From: Hazenella coriacea | GTDB taxonomy: Bacteria; Bacillota; Bacilli; Thermoactinomycetales; Thermoactinomycetaceae | NCBI RefSeq assembly: GCF_004341825.1 | Contig: NZ_SMAG01000002.1 | Location: 310,001-374,000, forward strand | Reading direction: 5' to 3' | Length of the DNA stretch: 64,000 nucleotides | Part shown: piece after piece, positions 8,801-18,534 of the stretch | Position numbering within the stretch: the stretch's first letter is position 1 | Layout: every line of letters starts with the position of its first letter | Program-made: the position numbers and the translations under genes | The notes under the pieces: model-generated | Seen by the model: the letters and a program-made list of their open reading frames with translations, nothing else | What the model was told of the DNA's origin: nothing | Databases searched by the model: none

Positions 8801-11800
8801 TTGGCACTATTTTCAAGAGGAAACTCTTGAATTTGGTCGTCAGACATTAATATCAGGACGTAATGCTGCGGGAAAATCAACGATCATTGATGCTCTACAA
8901 GTATTACTCATTTCTGATCGAAGAAAAATTCGGTTCAATCCTGCAGCTCATGAGAATGCTAAGCGAACATTGTTGACTTATCTCCGTGGAAAAAAGGGTA
9001 CAGATGAGCAAACATTTGTACGTGAAGGTGAATTTACGTCCTATATAGTAGCAGAATTTCGAGATGAGAGAAAAAGAGAGCCATTTGTTATAGGTCTTGT
9101 TATTGATGTTTATCATGATGACCAGTATGAGGAAGAATTTTTTATGATACCAAATGTAGATATCAAGAGTATAGAATTTACTAATTCTTCAATGAAGTTA
9201 CGTAATCGGGAAGAATTCCGTCGCTATTGCACTAATATGAGTAGTAAGGTCAAGTTTGAACGCAATAAGGAAAGTTATCAAAAGATGTTACTTAACCGTA
9301 TGGGACAGGTACATGACCGCTTTTCTTCTGTTCTAACAAAAGCCCTTTCTTTTAAGCCTATTCATAATATCAGAGAATTTGTTTATGACTATATTTTAGA
9401 TAAACGTGAGCTACAATTGAATTTATTAAAACAAAATTTCGATATTTACCAACAATATCAGCGTGAATTAAATGATTTGCAAGAGAGACAACAATTACTT
9501 GGAGAAATTCAAGAGAAATACGAACAATATGCAAAGTTGAGAGAAACCGTAACTATACAAGATTATATCGTTCGCCGCTCAAAGCATAAGGAACAAGTTG
9601 AAACGAAGGAACAATTAGAAAGTGATATAGACTCTTTTCAAAAGAATTTAATTAGCACAGAAAGCGAGATTAGCTTAACGGAACAGCAACAGGTAGAGGT
9701 AGATAGTCAAGTCGTAAAAGCCTATCAAAAATGGCAGAGCCATGAGATCAAGGCAAGACAAGAGGAACTAAAAAAGCAGATTCATATATTAAAACAGGAG
9801 ATTGAGCAAAAAAGGAAGACCTATGAGACGCTGCGAGAACAACTTTTAAATGAATGGAGATTAATAAATGAGCTAATTAAGTTGAAAGATGGGGATTATT
9901 GGAAGTGGGAAGGGGATGATCAGAGTCAACTGAGTCATGCTTCCAAGATTCTATGTAAATTATTAGAGGAAAGTTATAATATAGAAGTCAATTTGGATTT
10001 AGTCAAATCTGAATTTGTAGGGATCGGTGAATATCTATCAAGTTTAAATACTCGTATTACAAAAGCCATTGGACAAGTAGAAGATGAACTTGGCAAGCTA
10101 AGTGAGCGAAAAAACGGACTGAATGTTCAGATTTATGACCTTGAAAATAAAAAGAGACCTTATCCAGAATCTATTCAGAGATTGAAAACACTTTTAGAGA
10201 AACGATTAGCAGGAAAATCCCCTGTCTGGATTTTTTGTGAGGAAATGGAACTTATCGATGAACATTGGCGCAATGCTATAGAAGGTTATTTGAACAGACA
10301 ACGCTTCGACCTATTAGTAAAGCCAGAAGTATTTACAGAAGCACTGTCTATTTACGAACAAGAGAAGTGGAAGCATCATCTAGAGGGGATCGGTCTAGTA
10401 GATACAGACAAAGAACAGAAGTACCAAAATACTGCAAAGCCTAGTTCACTTGCTGAAGAATTAGAAACAAATAATCCTATTATCCAAGCGAGGATTGAAC
10501 ATTTGCTTGGTCAAGTTATGAAAGTACAAAGTGAGAAGGAATTAAGACAACACCATACATCCATTACATCAACTTGTATGTCCTATAAAAATTTAGTTGC
10601 TAAACAAATTCGGAAAAAGGATTATGAAACTCCATTTATTGGATCACAGGCAATTGTAAGACAATTAGAGATGAAGCGAATAGAACTAGCTGAAATTGAT
10701 AAGCGAATTAGCCAGTTGAAGAAAAAGTATCACCTATTGAGCAGATGGCAAGATCGATTAGAAGAGAAAAAATCATACTATCATAAAATAGTCGATTATT
10801 TGGCTTTGCCAGTTGAAATTCCTCGTATAGAAAAAGAGTTAGATCAGAAGACAGAAGAACTAGAAAGGTTAGATATGAGTGAAGTTGATCAATTTAAGGA
10901 TGAATACTATAAGTGGAAGGAGCATCAGGATGAACTAAAGAAACACTGTGATGATCTCAAGAAAAATAGAACAGTATGTGAAGTCGAATTGAATGGGAAA
11001 AAGGAGGAATTGCATAAGAACCAACCTTATTTATTGCAAATGGAAGAATTTATAAATGATTGGAAGTATAAATATAGTCATTTGTTATCCAAAGCTGAAG
11101 AGAGATGGAAGCAAGTAGAGATGGAAGATACCTCCACTGCTACAAAGATTACAAATTGGACTGGTAGCCACTCCCGTTATAGTACACAACGTGAGGGAAG
11201 ATTAAAAGAATTAACGCAGCTTAGACATGTGTATAATTTACGTTATACACATGATGGGGTAATTGAAGCAGAAGATAATAGTGGATATGAATCGTTATTA
11301 GAAAAAATTAAATTAGTGGATATTCCTAAGTATCAAAAATCTTTGTCCGAAGCTTTACGGCAAACAGAAGAGGAATTTCAATCCCATTTTATTTATAAAC
11401 TAAGGGAAGCTATCGAGTTAGCAAAACGAGAGTTTACAGAGTTGAACTATGCTCTTAAGAATTTTCCATTTCATCAGGATCAATATCAATTTAAAGTTGG
11501 GGCAAGCGAGAAGTATAAAAAGTTCTATGATGTTATTATGGACCCACAAACAATTGAACGAGGCTCATTGTTTGATTTACCAGATGATGACAAAGTTGAC
11601 ACATTGAATGAGTTGTTTGAAAAACTGATTCATGGAGAAGTTGGGGATCAAGAAGAATTTACTGATTATAGAAGGTATTTAGACTTCGATATTATTGTTA
11701 TTTCTCATGGTGAACGTACTTCATTTTCGAAGGTTTTACGTGAAAAATCAGGTGGAGAAACACAGACCCCATTTTATATAGCCATCTTAGCATCATTTAA

Positions 11801-12119
11801 TCACTTGTATTCAGATAGAACTATGCGATTAGTTATTTTTGATGAAGCATTTAACAAAATGGATGAAGAGCGAATCCAACAAACGCTTCGCTTAATTAAA
11901 CAAATGAATTTACAGTTAATCGCAGCTGTACCTGATGAAAAAATGGCTCATATGGCCCCAGAAGTTAGTACAACGATTGTAGTACATCGTCAAGAATTTA
12001 CTTGTTTTGTAGATATACTCGGTTATCTCGAAAGTATAGATGGAATAGGGGATATAGGAGAAGGAGAACATGAAGAAGAATACATATCAGTACAAAATTC
12101 TCTCTTTGCTGCTGAGTAA
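8769..12119 (+). CDS. jetC: Wadjet SMC-like ATPase JetC (MksB)
   Basis: Motor subunit of Wadjet: an SMC-type ATPase proposed to extrude plasmid DNA loops. 1116 aa from ATG 8769, chosen because GGAGG lies 9 nt upstream; a longer in-frame start at 8724 sits inside jetB. Walker A SGRNAAGKSTIIDAL is near residue 27. Two long coiled-coil arms (about 220-480 and 620-880) flank a hinge-like segment (about 490-610). The ABC-type signature KSGGETQTPFY (about 993) and Walker B LVIFDEAFNKMDEE (about 1020) follow. All ATPase motifs are intact, so the protein looks functional. Overlaps jetD by 50 bp. Confidence 0.95.
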   Translation: MKWLKKLKLINWHYFQEETLEFGRQTLISGRNAAGKSTIIDALQVLLISDRRKIRFNPAAHENAKRTLLTYLRGKKGTDEQTFVREGEFTSYIVAEFRDERKREPFVIGLVIDVYHDDQYEEEFFMIPNVDIKSIEFTNSSMKLRNREEFRRYCTNMSSKVKFERNKESYQKMLLNRMGQVHDRFSSVLTKALSFKPIHNIREFVYDYILDKRELQLNLLKQNFDIYQQYQRELNDLQERQQLLGEIQEKYEQYAKLRETVTIQDYIVRRSKHKEQVETKEQLESDIDSFQKNLISTESEISLTEQQQVEVDSQVVKAYQKWQSHEIKARQEELKKQIHILKQEIEQKRKTYETLREQLLNEWRLINELIKLKDGDYWKWEGDDQSQLSHASKILCKLLEESYNIEVNLDLVKSEFVGIGEYLSSLNTRITKAIGQVEDELGKLSERKNGLNVQIYDLENKKRPYPESIQRLKTLLEKRLAGKSPVWIFCEEMELIDEHWRNAIEGYLNRQRFDLLVKPEVFTEALSIYEQEKWKHHLEGIGLVDTDKEQKYQNTAKPSSLAEELETNNPIIQARIEHLLGQVMKVQSEKELRQHHTSITSTCMSYKNLVAKQIRKKDYETPFIGSQAIVRQLEMKRIELAEIDKRISQLKKKYHLLSRWQDRLEEKKSYYHKIVDYLALPVEIPRIEKELDQKTEELERLDMSEVDQFKDEYYKWKEHQDELKKHCDDLKKNRTVCEVELNGKKEELHKNQPYLLQMEEFINDWKYKYSHLLSKAEERWKQVEMEDTSTATKITNWTGSHSRYSTQREGRLKELTQLRHVYNLRYTHDGVIEAEDNSGYESLLEKIKLVDIPKYQKSLSEALRQTEEEFQSHFIYKLREAIELAKREFTELNYALKNFPFHQDQYQFKVGASEKYKKFYDVIMDPQTIERGSLFDLPDDDKVDTLNELFEKLIHGEVGDQEEFTDYRRYLDFDIIVISHGERTSFSKVLREKSGGETQTPFYIAILASFNHLYSDRTMRLVIFDEAFNKMDEERIQQTLRLIKQMNLQLIAAVPDEKMAHMAPEVSTTIVVHRQEFTCFVDILGYLESIDGIGDIGEGEHEEEYISVQNSLFAAE

Positions 12120-13389
12120 GTATGAACGTAGTCAAACAACCCGTAAAGGTGTAGCTAGTAAACAAAGGCCACAATTTAATATTAAAAATAGTCTTATCAC
12201 AGATGATTACTTCGATGAAATGGATTTTAGAAAACGTGAGTCGATTCATTTGGCTTTACAACAGTTAGTAATAGAAAATGTGGTGGAGGTAGTATGGGAG
12301 AAGTTTCAGGAAGGAAGGAAAGTTCATAAGGTTTATTTGAACCTGGACGGATTGGAAACAGCTTATCAGCTAGCAGGAATTACTCCAAAGAACGAAAAAA
12401 TTTTACAGTTAAGAAAAATATTGCTACCTCTTAAGACTCACCCTTGGGAATGGGTGAGAAATTGGTTTATGGACACTATGGAAGTATTAGAACAATATAA
12501 GAATGTAGTAGGAGTTAATCTCGAAGACCAAGATACGAATCTAGATTTGATTCAGGTTTTATTGGGATTGCCTAATATTAAGGGAGTTATCCAGAAAAGG
12601 TTATTCAGTCAATTAGTTTTGCATGATTCTAAACGATTTGAGCAAGTGATTGAAAAACGATTGTTGTCTATTTATAAACGGTATGGAGAAGTAGAGTTTG
12701 AGAAGGATGAGGAATATTTAGATAGCCTTGGAATCGTGGAACATCCGAAACAAGCATTAGTTGCTGGACTGATCGAATTTGTAATAAATGATGTTGTGAC
12801 TAATGTAGAAAGTCTACCTGGTGGAGTAGGGCTTTCGAGTAAAACCATAGAACAGCTAGTAATAAAAAATATTACTGCTGGCAGAATAATCTGTGTCGAA
12901 AATCTAACGAGTTACTATCAAATGATTCAATTCCTATATTCAAATCATATTAAGAACGAAGATAATCTTGAAACTACATTAGTCATATATACAGGTGGCT
13001 TTCCGCATCGTACTTTACAAACACTGTTGTCTAAAATTGTTACTTTCTTATCTGATTTATGTACTGATCAACTACCTAGAGTCTATCACTGGGGAGATAT
13101 TGACTATGGTGGTATTCGAATTTTTGAGTATATAAAACAGAATTTTTTTGATCAGTTACTACCTTATAAAATGGATGTAACTACTTATGAAAGCTATGCA
13201 GAACGCGGTATTACATTTAATGATGCCTATGCAAGAAAGTTAGAAGGACTACTGCAAGATACTAAGTATATAATTTGGCATCCTGTTATAAAAAAGATGT
13301 TGTTATATAAAAAAAGAGTGGAGCAGGAGAGTATACACTTAGGATTAAATGAGATTAATAATTCTATTTCAACTTCATCAAAACAATAA
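12070..13389 (+). CDS. jetD: Wadjet nuclease subunit JetD (Toprim-like)
   Basis: DNA-cleaving subunit, related to the topoisomerase VI A/Spo11 Toprim fold (DUF2220-type C-terminus). 439 aa with an N-terminal DNA-binding part and a C-terminal catalytic part. The Toprim acidic motif is seen in YHWGDIDYGGIRIFEYI (about residue 339), with an upstream conserved Glu in IICVENLTSYYQ (about 277) acting as the likely metal ligand. Start ATG lies inside the end of jetC with AGGAGAAGGAGA just upstream. It closes the operon and appears complete. Confidence 0.92.
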   Translation: MKKNTYQYKILSLLLSKYERSQTTRKGVASKQRPQFNIKNSLITDDYFDEMDFRKRESIHLALQQLVIENVVEVVWEKFQEGRKVHKVYLNLDGLETAYQLAGITPKNEKILQLRKILLPLKTHPWEWVRNWFMDTMEVLEQYKNVVGVNLEDQDTNLDLIQVLLGLPNIKGVIQKRLFSQLVLHDSKRFEQVIEKRLLSIYKRYGEVEFEKDEEYLDSLGIVEHPKQALVAGLIEFVINDVVTNVESLPGGVGLSSKTIEQLVIKNITAGRIICVENLTSYYQMIQFLYSNHIKNEDNLETTLVIYTGGFPHRTLQTLLSKIVTFLSDLCTDQLPRVYHWGDIDYGGIRIFEYIKQNFFDQLLPYKMDVTTYESYAERGITFNDAYARKLEGLLQDTKYIIWHPVIKKMLLYKKRVEQESIHLGLNEINNSISTSSKQ

Positions 13390-13416
13390 ACAAATTAGAT
13401 ATAAGAGGGTGATCAC

Positions 13417-13467
13417 ATGCTTGCATGGCAATACGATGAAATTATGGCTCATCCACAAATCCCTTAG
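13417..13467 (+). pseudogene. Tiny ORF after jetD, likely gene remnant
   Basis: A 16-codon frame (MLAWQYDEIMAHPQIP) with GAGGGTGATC upstream. It looks like the start of a longer gene cut off by a stop, and the following bases hold no continuation before a strong terminator. Function not recognised. Confidence 0.3.
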
Positions 13468-13483
13468 TTCTTTCTGATAAAAC

Positions 13484-13514
13484 AAAAAACCTAGGCAACA
13501 TGCCTAGGTTTTTT
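13484..13514. terminator. Strong bidirectional terminator closing the Wadjet operon
   Basis: AAAAAACCTAGGCA-ACA-TGCCTAGGTTTTTT is a perfect inverted repeat with A/T runs on both sides. Confidence 0.9.
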
Positions 13515-13710
13515 GCGAACACTTGTCCTTGTAATGGTCTAAACAGCGTTAGTTCCCCTACCACACTGCTTAGAGCTGGTCACTTAATTAGTGACATAGT
13601 TAATTATACAATCAGAAAACTAACAGTTTCAACTATTGAAATCAGTGCCTTTGTAGATAAAGTAAATATTAAAGATGAAGGTAATTATGAAAGATCCCTG
13701 AATCTAAGTA

Positions 13711-13977
13711 CTACTTACTCTTCTCGCTTTGAGTGGCTCTAAATTCTGCAATAAATTGATCAATATTTGCAATACCGTTGTCTGGAATCACTACTTTTTC
13801 TAGTTCCTCATCAGTCATTCCACCTTCTTTAAGCATTCGTTTTAACATCTCTTTATCTACTTTAACTTTACCTTCATCGATTTCTTTATTAATTTCTTCC
13901 AATTGTTCTTTTGCTCTTTTTTCTTCTTCTGATATACCTATTTCAGAACATCCTGAGAACAATACACTAGTTGTCAA
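13711..13977 (-). pseudogene. Lipoprotein fragment with broken signal peptide
   Basis: 88-aa frame on the minus strand. It begins at a TTG and has SVLFSGC, a good lipobox, followed by a charged helical domain with the pattern GGMTDEELEKVVIP. The lipobox comes only 10 residues after the possible start, a stop codon lies a few codons further upstream, and no ribosome-binding site is visible. The signal sequence therefore appears truncated and the gene is probably dead, or starts at a non-obvious codon. No function recognised. Confidence 0.5.
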
Positions 13978-14300
13978 TATGAATAATTAAATTTTGTTAT
14001 AGATAGGTTTTCTTAACAATTTGTTTCTGATTACTTGAGGAGACGAAAGTAGTAAAGTAACTTTAACGTTAAGGGGAATTGAACAGATTGAAAATCCTAT
14101 TACTAAAATGGTATCTCTAGATATAGGGTGAAAACTGTTACTCTCTGGGAGTGTTTCTACTTTTTCGAGTGTATATAAACTGATGAATGGTCAATCAATT
14201 TATTTTCTTGATATTCGGATGAAGAGAATTGTTCTTCATCTGAATTCGTTTTAAGGTGAGAAGCTTACTTAGACCATTTATTTAGTTGATATCGGAAAAC

Positions 14301-14843
14301 TCAATCTCTTACAACTTTATCTCTCTCTTTCACTAAGAAAAGAAATAGAACTGGTAAAACCACGATGGTTCCAATCCCACTCCATAAAAGATCTGCACCA
14401 CTTACAACTTGCTCACTAAGTAATCGGTAAAATGTATATGTCGAATAGGGGAACACCAACAAGACTGAGGTAATTACACCAGGAGTATATTTTCTCAGAT
14501 ACAAGGCTTGCCCTAAGTGTGTAAATACATGTGCAAAAAAGATCATCAAGAACATCAAGAATAGATAATAAAAGGAGAAAACAACTGCTAACACAGTTGC
14601 AATCGTGATCGCAAGAAAAATCCAAAAGACATCATTGGCAAATTGAACGGTTGTCATCTTAAAACTACTATATAAATACTTGCGGGCTGATTCAGGTAAA
14701 AGAGTCAGCACTTTTTCTTTGTTGTGTTGAACCCATTTCTCCACCGTAAGGATTTCCTCGAAATCATGGAACATAAACACAATAGGAAACAGCCATAGAA
14801 CACTTATGATGTGAAGATGAGCATTTAACCATTCCAAGACCAT
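14301..14843 (-). CDS. HXXEE-domain membrane protein
   Basis: Multi-pass membrane protein of the HXXEE family; function unknown. The defining motif HDFEE is in the first hydrophobic segment (FMFHDFEEILTVEKW). A second His-rich helix (FFAHVFTHLGQALYLRKYTPG) and further TM helices follow. About 180 aa from ATG 14843, chosen because GAAGGTG lies 6 nt upstream; an in-frame ATG at 14879 is weaker. Flanked by decayed sequence on both sides. Confidence 0.75.
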   Translation of the reverse strand: MVLEWLNAHLHIISVLWLFPIVFMFHDFEEILTVEKWVQHNKEKVLTLLPESARKYLYSSFKMTTVQFANDVFWIFLAITIATVLAVVFSFYYLFLMFLMIFFAHVFTHLGQALYLRKYTPGVITSVLLVFPYSTYTFYRLLSEQVVSGADLLWSGIGTIVVLPVLFLFLVKERDKVVRD

Positions 14844-14892
14844 CTTAAACACCTTCTCCCGTATGATTGAGAAATCCATTTAATAAGACCTC

Positions 14893-15139
14893 AGCCACTT
14901 GCTTTCCTACACTCAAGAATGGGCGATTTACCAAGAAAATAAAGGCTATTCAGGATTAACAACTATCGAAAAATACATTATTGATATCAAATCCATACAT
15001 AGTGCTGATACCTTTCTCGATTTATAAAATTTGTGTCGTTGGATCAGATGGTATTTGCCAGAGTGAAGTGCTCATTGATTGGATTAGTCGAAACATTAAA
15101 GATGAAGAATATAGAAGTCGGATGTTATCACAATTTTAA
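14893..15139 (+). pseudogene. Decayed coding fragments, unknown gene
   Basis: Two short open stretches in different frames read like protein: one ending near 15028 (SYTQEWAIYQENKGYSGL, then IEKYIIDIKSIHSADTFLDL) and one ending at about 15139 (CVVGSDGICQSEVLIDWIS then RNIKDEEYRSRMLSQF). Neither has a start signal. They look like remains of one or two inactivated genes. Confidence 0.35.
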
Positions 15140-15604
15140 TCTAAAATAGAAGGAATTAGAGATTAAAATCAAGCAAGAGTGGGCGGAGAGATATATAAGT
15201 GTTTTTTTAATTAAGAGAGATCAATAGATATAGAATTGTAATGATAAATACTCATATTCCCGCTAATTGAAATTATTAGTATTAAATTATATAATAAATA
15301 TTGTCTTTTATTCAATGGTTTAGCTTAAAAACTGGGGAAACTTATGAATTTTAGTTAAGTATTAGAATGAAGATGTATATTCGTTCCTTATAATGACAAA
15401 AAACCCTTAAGACTTTTTTACAGAAAAGAGGAGCTGAAATAACTGCCTAAACAGTATAGTTAATCTTTGGGTTTAAGTATGACATGTGAACTCCATGACT
15501 GAAGATCTAGCTTTTGTCACTGGCTCTTCAGTTTTCTGCTTTTTATTGGAGAAGAAAGGGTTAGATAGATAAGATTGTCTATAAAAAACGAAGAGGTGAA
15601 GAGA
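15140..15604. other. Intergenic, AT-rich, no gene seen
   Basis: No supported ORF. The segment AAAATCAAGCAAGAGTGGGC near 15162-15183 resembles AAATCAAGCAAGAATGAGC near 17207-17225, suggesting a partial duplication. A GAAGAGCC/TTCTCTTC-like imperfect foldback lies around 15495-15540. Confidence 0.3.
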
Positions 15605-16618
15605 TTGCCAAAGTTTTTTCTGAATTTGAGTCTGATTTTTGCACTTTTACTTATATCTTTTGGACTTTCTGGATGTTCCTCTGTAGAAACCGAAACATCA
15701 GCTGAAGAAGTAAATGGGGAAACGCCAGATCAGATTGTTATTCGTTATGCAACAGCAGAGATTCAAAATAATACAGTTAGAAAGTTGAGCTTTCTCGTCC
15801 CGAAAGTTAAAGAGAAAAAAATAGAAAGCTTAAAAAAGGAGGGGGAATTTTTAGATCAATTTGGTCCAGAAAATAATAAACAACTCAATGAACAATATCG
15901 TCTATCTGAAGTGAGGTATAGTGAAACAGAATTTATATATGAATTGGTAAATGCAGAAGGTAAAAACGATAAGTCATATTACATGGTATCCAAAACAGCT
16001 GATGGTTGGAAGTTGGAAGGAATAGGGAGAGGTGATTATGAGTACTATGTATTATTTACGAAAAAAGATTTAGAACCTGTGATTCTTAAGGATTTTGAGG
16101 ATGATCCTGTCTATCAAGACAGATTAGAAGAAGATTATGATACAGATAAGGAAACAGGAGATCAAGCTAGAGATAAACACAAAGCATACCATAGTCCTGT
16201 ACAAGAAAAGATCAATGGTAAAATACCTTTGGATATAGCTGTAGAAGCTCTAGATGCAGAACTTAATGAAAACTATAAGGGATTATCTAGTTTGATTACA
16301 GACAACTATAAGAAATATATAACTGATCAAAATGCTGGTAACCTTTTTCGAGGTGATATCGATTGGAATAGTTCCGGAGGGGAATCTAAGTATTATGATA
16401 TTTTGAAGTCAAGAGCAGAAAAAGAACTAGAAATTGAGGAAGCCCAAAAAAGTGAAGATAGCTATATCTATCAAATTTCACAGGGGCGTGTTAGTATAGT
16501 GACTGTTAGGAAAACCAAAGAAGGTTGGAAAGTAGATGTAACTACTGAGGAAGATAGAAAGAAGTTTGCCTATGTTCCAGGCGAAGAAAGTAAAATGAAA
16601 AAGATCCTTTACTACTAA
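15605..16618 (+). CDS. Secreted lipoprotein with two repeated domains, unknown function
   Basis: No named family recognised. About 337 aa. TTG start at 15605 is chosen because GAGGTGA lies 6 nt upstream (the longer frame from 15575 lacks one). Signal peptide with lipobox FGLSGC, so it is lipid-anchored outside the membrane. After a linker there are two similar domains of about 110 residues. Each starts with a helical segment (TPDQIVIRYATAE; IPLDIAVEALDAE) and ends in strands around DGWKLEGI and EGWKVDVT. This resembles NTF2/DUF4878-like lipoprotein domains. Confidence 0.75.
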   Translation: MPKFFLNLSLIFALLLISFGLSGCSSVETETSAEEVNGETPDQIVIRYATAEIQNNTVRKLSFLVPKVKEKKIESLKKEGEFLDQFGPENNKQLNEQYRLSEVRYSETEFIYELVNAEGKNDKSYYMVSKTADGWKLEGIGRGDYEYYVLFTKKDLEPVILKDFEDDPVYQDRLEEDYDTDKETGDQARDKHKAYHSPVQEKINGKIPLDIAVEALDAELNENYKGLSSLITDNYKKYITDQNAGNLFRGDIDWNSSGGESKYYDILKSRAEKELEIEEAQKSEDSYIYQISQGRVSIVTVRKTKEGWKVDVTTEEDRKKFAYVPGEESKMKKILYY

Positions 16619-16712
16619 ATGAATCCAATTCTACAATAGAGAAATAAAAGTATGACAACATATAGATCGATGGCCTTCAAGATGAAGACGATTAGGTCCT
16701 ATTCAAAAAAGA

Positions 16713-16750
16713 GATCACTCATGTGAGATAATCAAGAGTGATCTTTTTCA
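16713..16750 (+). terminator. Terminator after the two-domain lipoprotein
   Basis: GATCACTC / GAGTGATC stem followed by TTTTT. Confidence 0.7.
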
Positions 16751-16788
16751 TTTATATAAAGAAAGGTATGAAGAAAGATAGATGATTT

Positions 16789-17222
16789 TGAGTTGAAAAG
16801 ATACCAACTTCTTGGGATTCAATCACGTTAGAGATATTTAGATTCTCTGATCAATACGATGAGACTTGTTATGATGGGTTTGATTTTACACTTACTTTTG
16901 ATAAATTCAAAATATCGGAAGTAAAACACAATGAAGATGATTATTTAACCTTTCATCAACAGCCGGAGAGGCAAAGTTCATGTTCACTGATGTCAAAGAA
17001 ATATTATATCGAGCATTTAACATTCAAAAGTTTCGGTATTGGAACCGCAAGCATTCATGTACATGGTATTGGTGTTACAGGCTTGATGAAGGGATTTGGA
17101 TTGAACCCAGATTTTTTGATGAAAAAGTGAAGTTATTTGATAACTTTGATGTTTTGCGGTACGACGGAGAGTTATCAGAAGAATTTGGTGATCTCTTGAA
17201 GGTTCAAATCAAGCAAGAATGA
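16789..17222 (+). pseudogene. Frameshifted gene, unknown function
   Basis: Two overlapping frames each look like protein. The first (about 16789-17080) reads IPTSWDSITLEIFRFSDQYD and onward to FGIGTASIHVHGIGVTG. The second continues from about 17085 as LDEGIWIEPRFFDEKVKLFD to KVQIKQE at 17222. A single indel near 17080-17095 would join them. No ribosome-binding site or clear start is visible for the first part, so the gene is probably inactive. Size and compactness resemble small immunity-type proteins, but no family was recognised. Confidence 0.5.
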
Positions 17223-17376
17223 GCAGAGAGGGATGTAGCTTTTTTAAAAAAAGCATAGCTAGTTAGTGGAAGTAAGGATTTACAGTAAACGAAATGATTA
17301 ACTAGACCTGTTTGAATCATAGTATTCTTGAATCTATATAACCTTATATTAACTATTTAGAATAAAGGTGGTTAAT

Positions 17377-17928
17377 TTGAAGACGAGGATCACTTGGATT
17401 GGGATTCTTATTCTCTTATGTACAGGCTGTAATATGGATACTTGGGATGTATATGATGAAGGCGATGTTATCAAAACCATTGATGGGGATACGGTAGAAG
17501 TGAAAACAAAGGGAGGGAGAAAATATACAGTCGATCTCGCACTGATTAGAACTCCTATTGTCGAAGATCCATTTGGAAAACAAGCCATCAAAGTTTTACA
17601 AGGATATGAAGATAAATGGTTTGATGTAGAGATCAGAGCAGAAAAGCAAGCAGATGGTACATATAAAGGGTTTGTAATAGACTTGATGGATAATCAAGCG
17701 AATCGCGATCTAGTGAAGGAAGGACTGGCCATTGTCAAAGTAGAAGGCAAAGGGCTTTGGTCTCAAATAGAGATTGATGAATATTTGGCTGCCCAAGAAG
17801 CTGCGAAAAAAAAGAAAAAGGGGATTTGGAGTATTGATGGTTATGTAAAGAATGATGAATTTGATACAGAATTGGCGAACAAGGTATTTGCCGAAAAGCT
17901 GGCAGAAGAGAAGAGAAAAAAGAGTTAG
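17377..17928 (+). CDS. Lipoprotein with staphylococcal-nuclease-like (SNase) domain
   Basis: Extracytoplasmic lipoprotein with a thermonuclease-like fold. TTG start 17377 has AAAGGTGG 6 nt upstream. Signal peptide MKTRITWIGILILLCTGC with lipobox Cys 18. The SNase region shows VIKTIDGDTVEVKTKGG (metal-binding strand), the Arg in LALIRTPIVEDPFGKQA, and ANRDLVKEGLAIVK. It ends in a Lys/Glu-rich helix where TAG 17926 stops the frame 3 nt after A_AAA_AAG (17916-17922). A -1 shift there continues into the next entry, adding about 147 residues. Catalytic Glu/Arg residues are incomplete compared with true nucleases, so activity is uncertain. Confidence 0.75.
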   Translation: MKTRITWIGILILLCTGCNMDTWDVYDEGDVIKTIDGDTVEVKTKGGRKYTVDLALIRTPIVEDPFGKQAIKVLQGYEDKWFDVEIRAEKQADGTYKGFVIDLMDNQANRDLVKEGLAIVKVEGKGLWSQIEIDEYLAAQEAAKKKKKGIWSIDGYVKNDEFDTELANKVFAEKLAEEKRKKS

Positions 17929-18362
17929 TAGCAACTCAAAAAGCACAAGCCCCACAAAAAGTAAAAGATTGGTTGGCAGGATTCCAAAAAGAGTTAAATG
18001 GCAAAGTTAGCTCAATCACATATGAAATCGGCAACAATAAAAAACTTGGAGATGATGATGGTTATATGGTGGTTGACGTATTCGTAGTTGAAGAATACTG
18101 GGCATCCATGACAGATAGTCAGAAGTTATCTTTTGTAACCGTTAATGGAACCAAAATACCAGAGGGAATCGAGAGTTTACAAGTTTTAGGGAAGTCAAGT
18201 TCAGTCATAGTATATTTCCGAAGTGATGAAATTCAAGATGTCTTAGCAAGAAAGAAAATATTGAATGACAAATGGTATTTAGAACGAGAAGACTATCCAA
18301 ACAATAAGAAAAAGGATGATAACCGTAGAAAGAAAAAAGGATACGGGTATTGGCATCGATGA
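17922..18362 (+). CDS. C-terminal extension of the SNase lipoprotein in the -1 frame
   Basis: Open in the -1 frame relative to the upstream lipoprotein, from the slippery heptamer onward (ELVATQKAQAPQKVKDWLAG, then residues 17973-18362). The domain has an alternating strand pattern (SSITYEIG, YMVVDVFVVEEYW, SSVIVYFRS) and a basic tail (KKKDDNRRKKKGYGYWHR). It has no ribosome-binding site of its own near ATG 17973. This supports expression by frameshift, or a split by mutation or sequencing error. No family recognised. Confidence 0.55.
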   Translation, partial: ELVATQKAQAPQKVKDWLAGFQKELNGKVSSITYEIGNNKKLGDDDGYMVVDVFVVEEYWASMTDSQKLSFVTVNGTKIPEGIESLQVLGKSSSVIVYFRSDEIQDVLARKKILNDKWYLEREDYPNNKKKDDNRRKKKGYGYWHR

Positions 18363-18497
18363 TTAATTGTAATGAAGGGGGATTTGAAAATTTTAGAAAG
18401 TTGATTTATGTCCAATGTTAGTATGCTAAATCATTAACACCGTGCTAGAAGTATGGGGATAGATAAAGAAAGTATCTTATTGAGCATAAGTAATTCA

Positions 18498-18534
18498 TTG
18501 AAAAAAATACACGAATATTATATAATATTCGTGG
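18498..18534 (+). promoter_or_regulatory. Promoter and palindromic operator-like site of ncRNA copy 1
   Basis: TTGAAA (18498-18503), 17-nt spacer, TATAAT (18521-18526). The -10 box sits in the centre of a perfect 24-bp palindrome (CACGAATATTAT / ATAATATTCGTG, about 18510-18533), well placed for a dimeric repressor. Confidence 0.75.
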
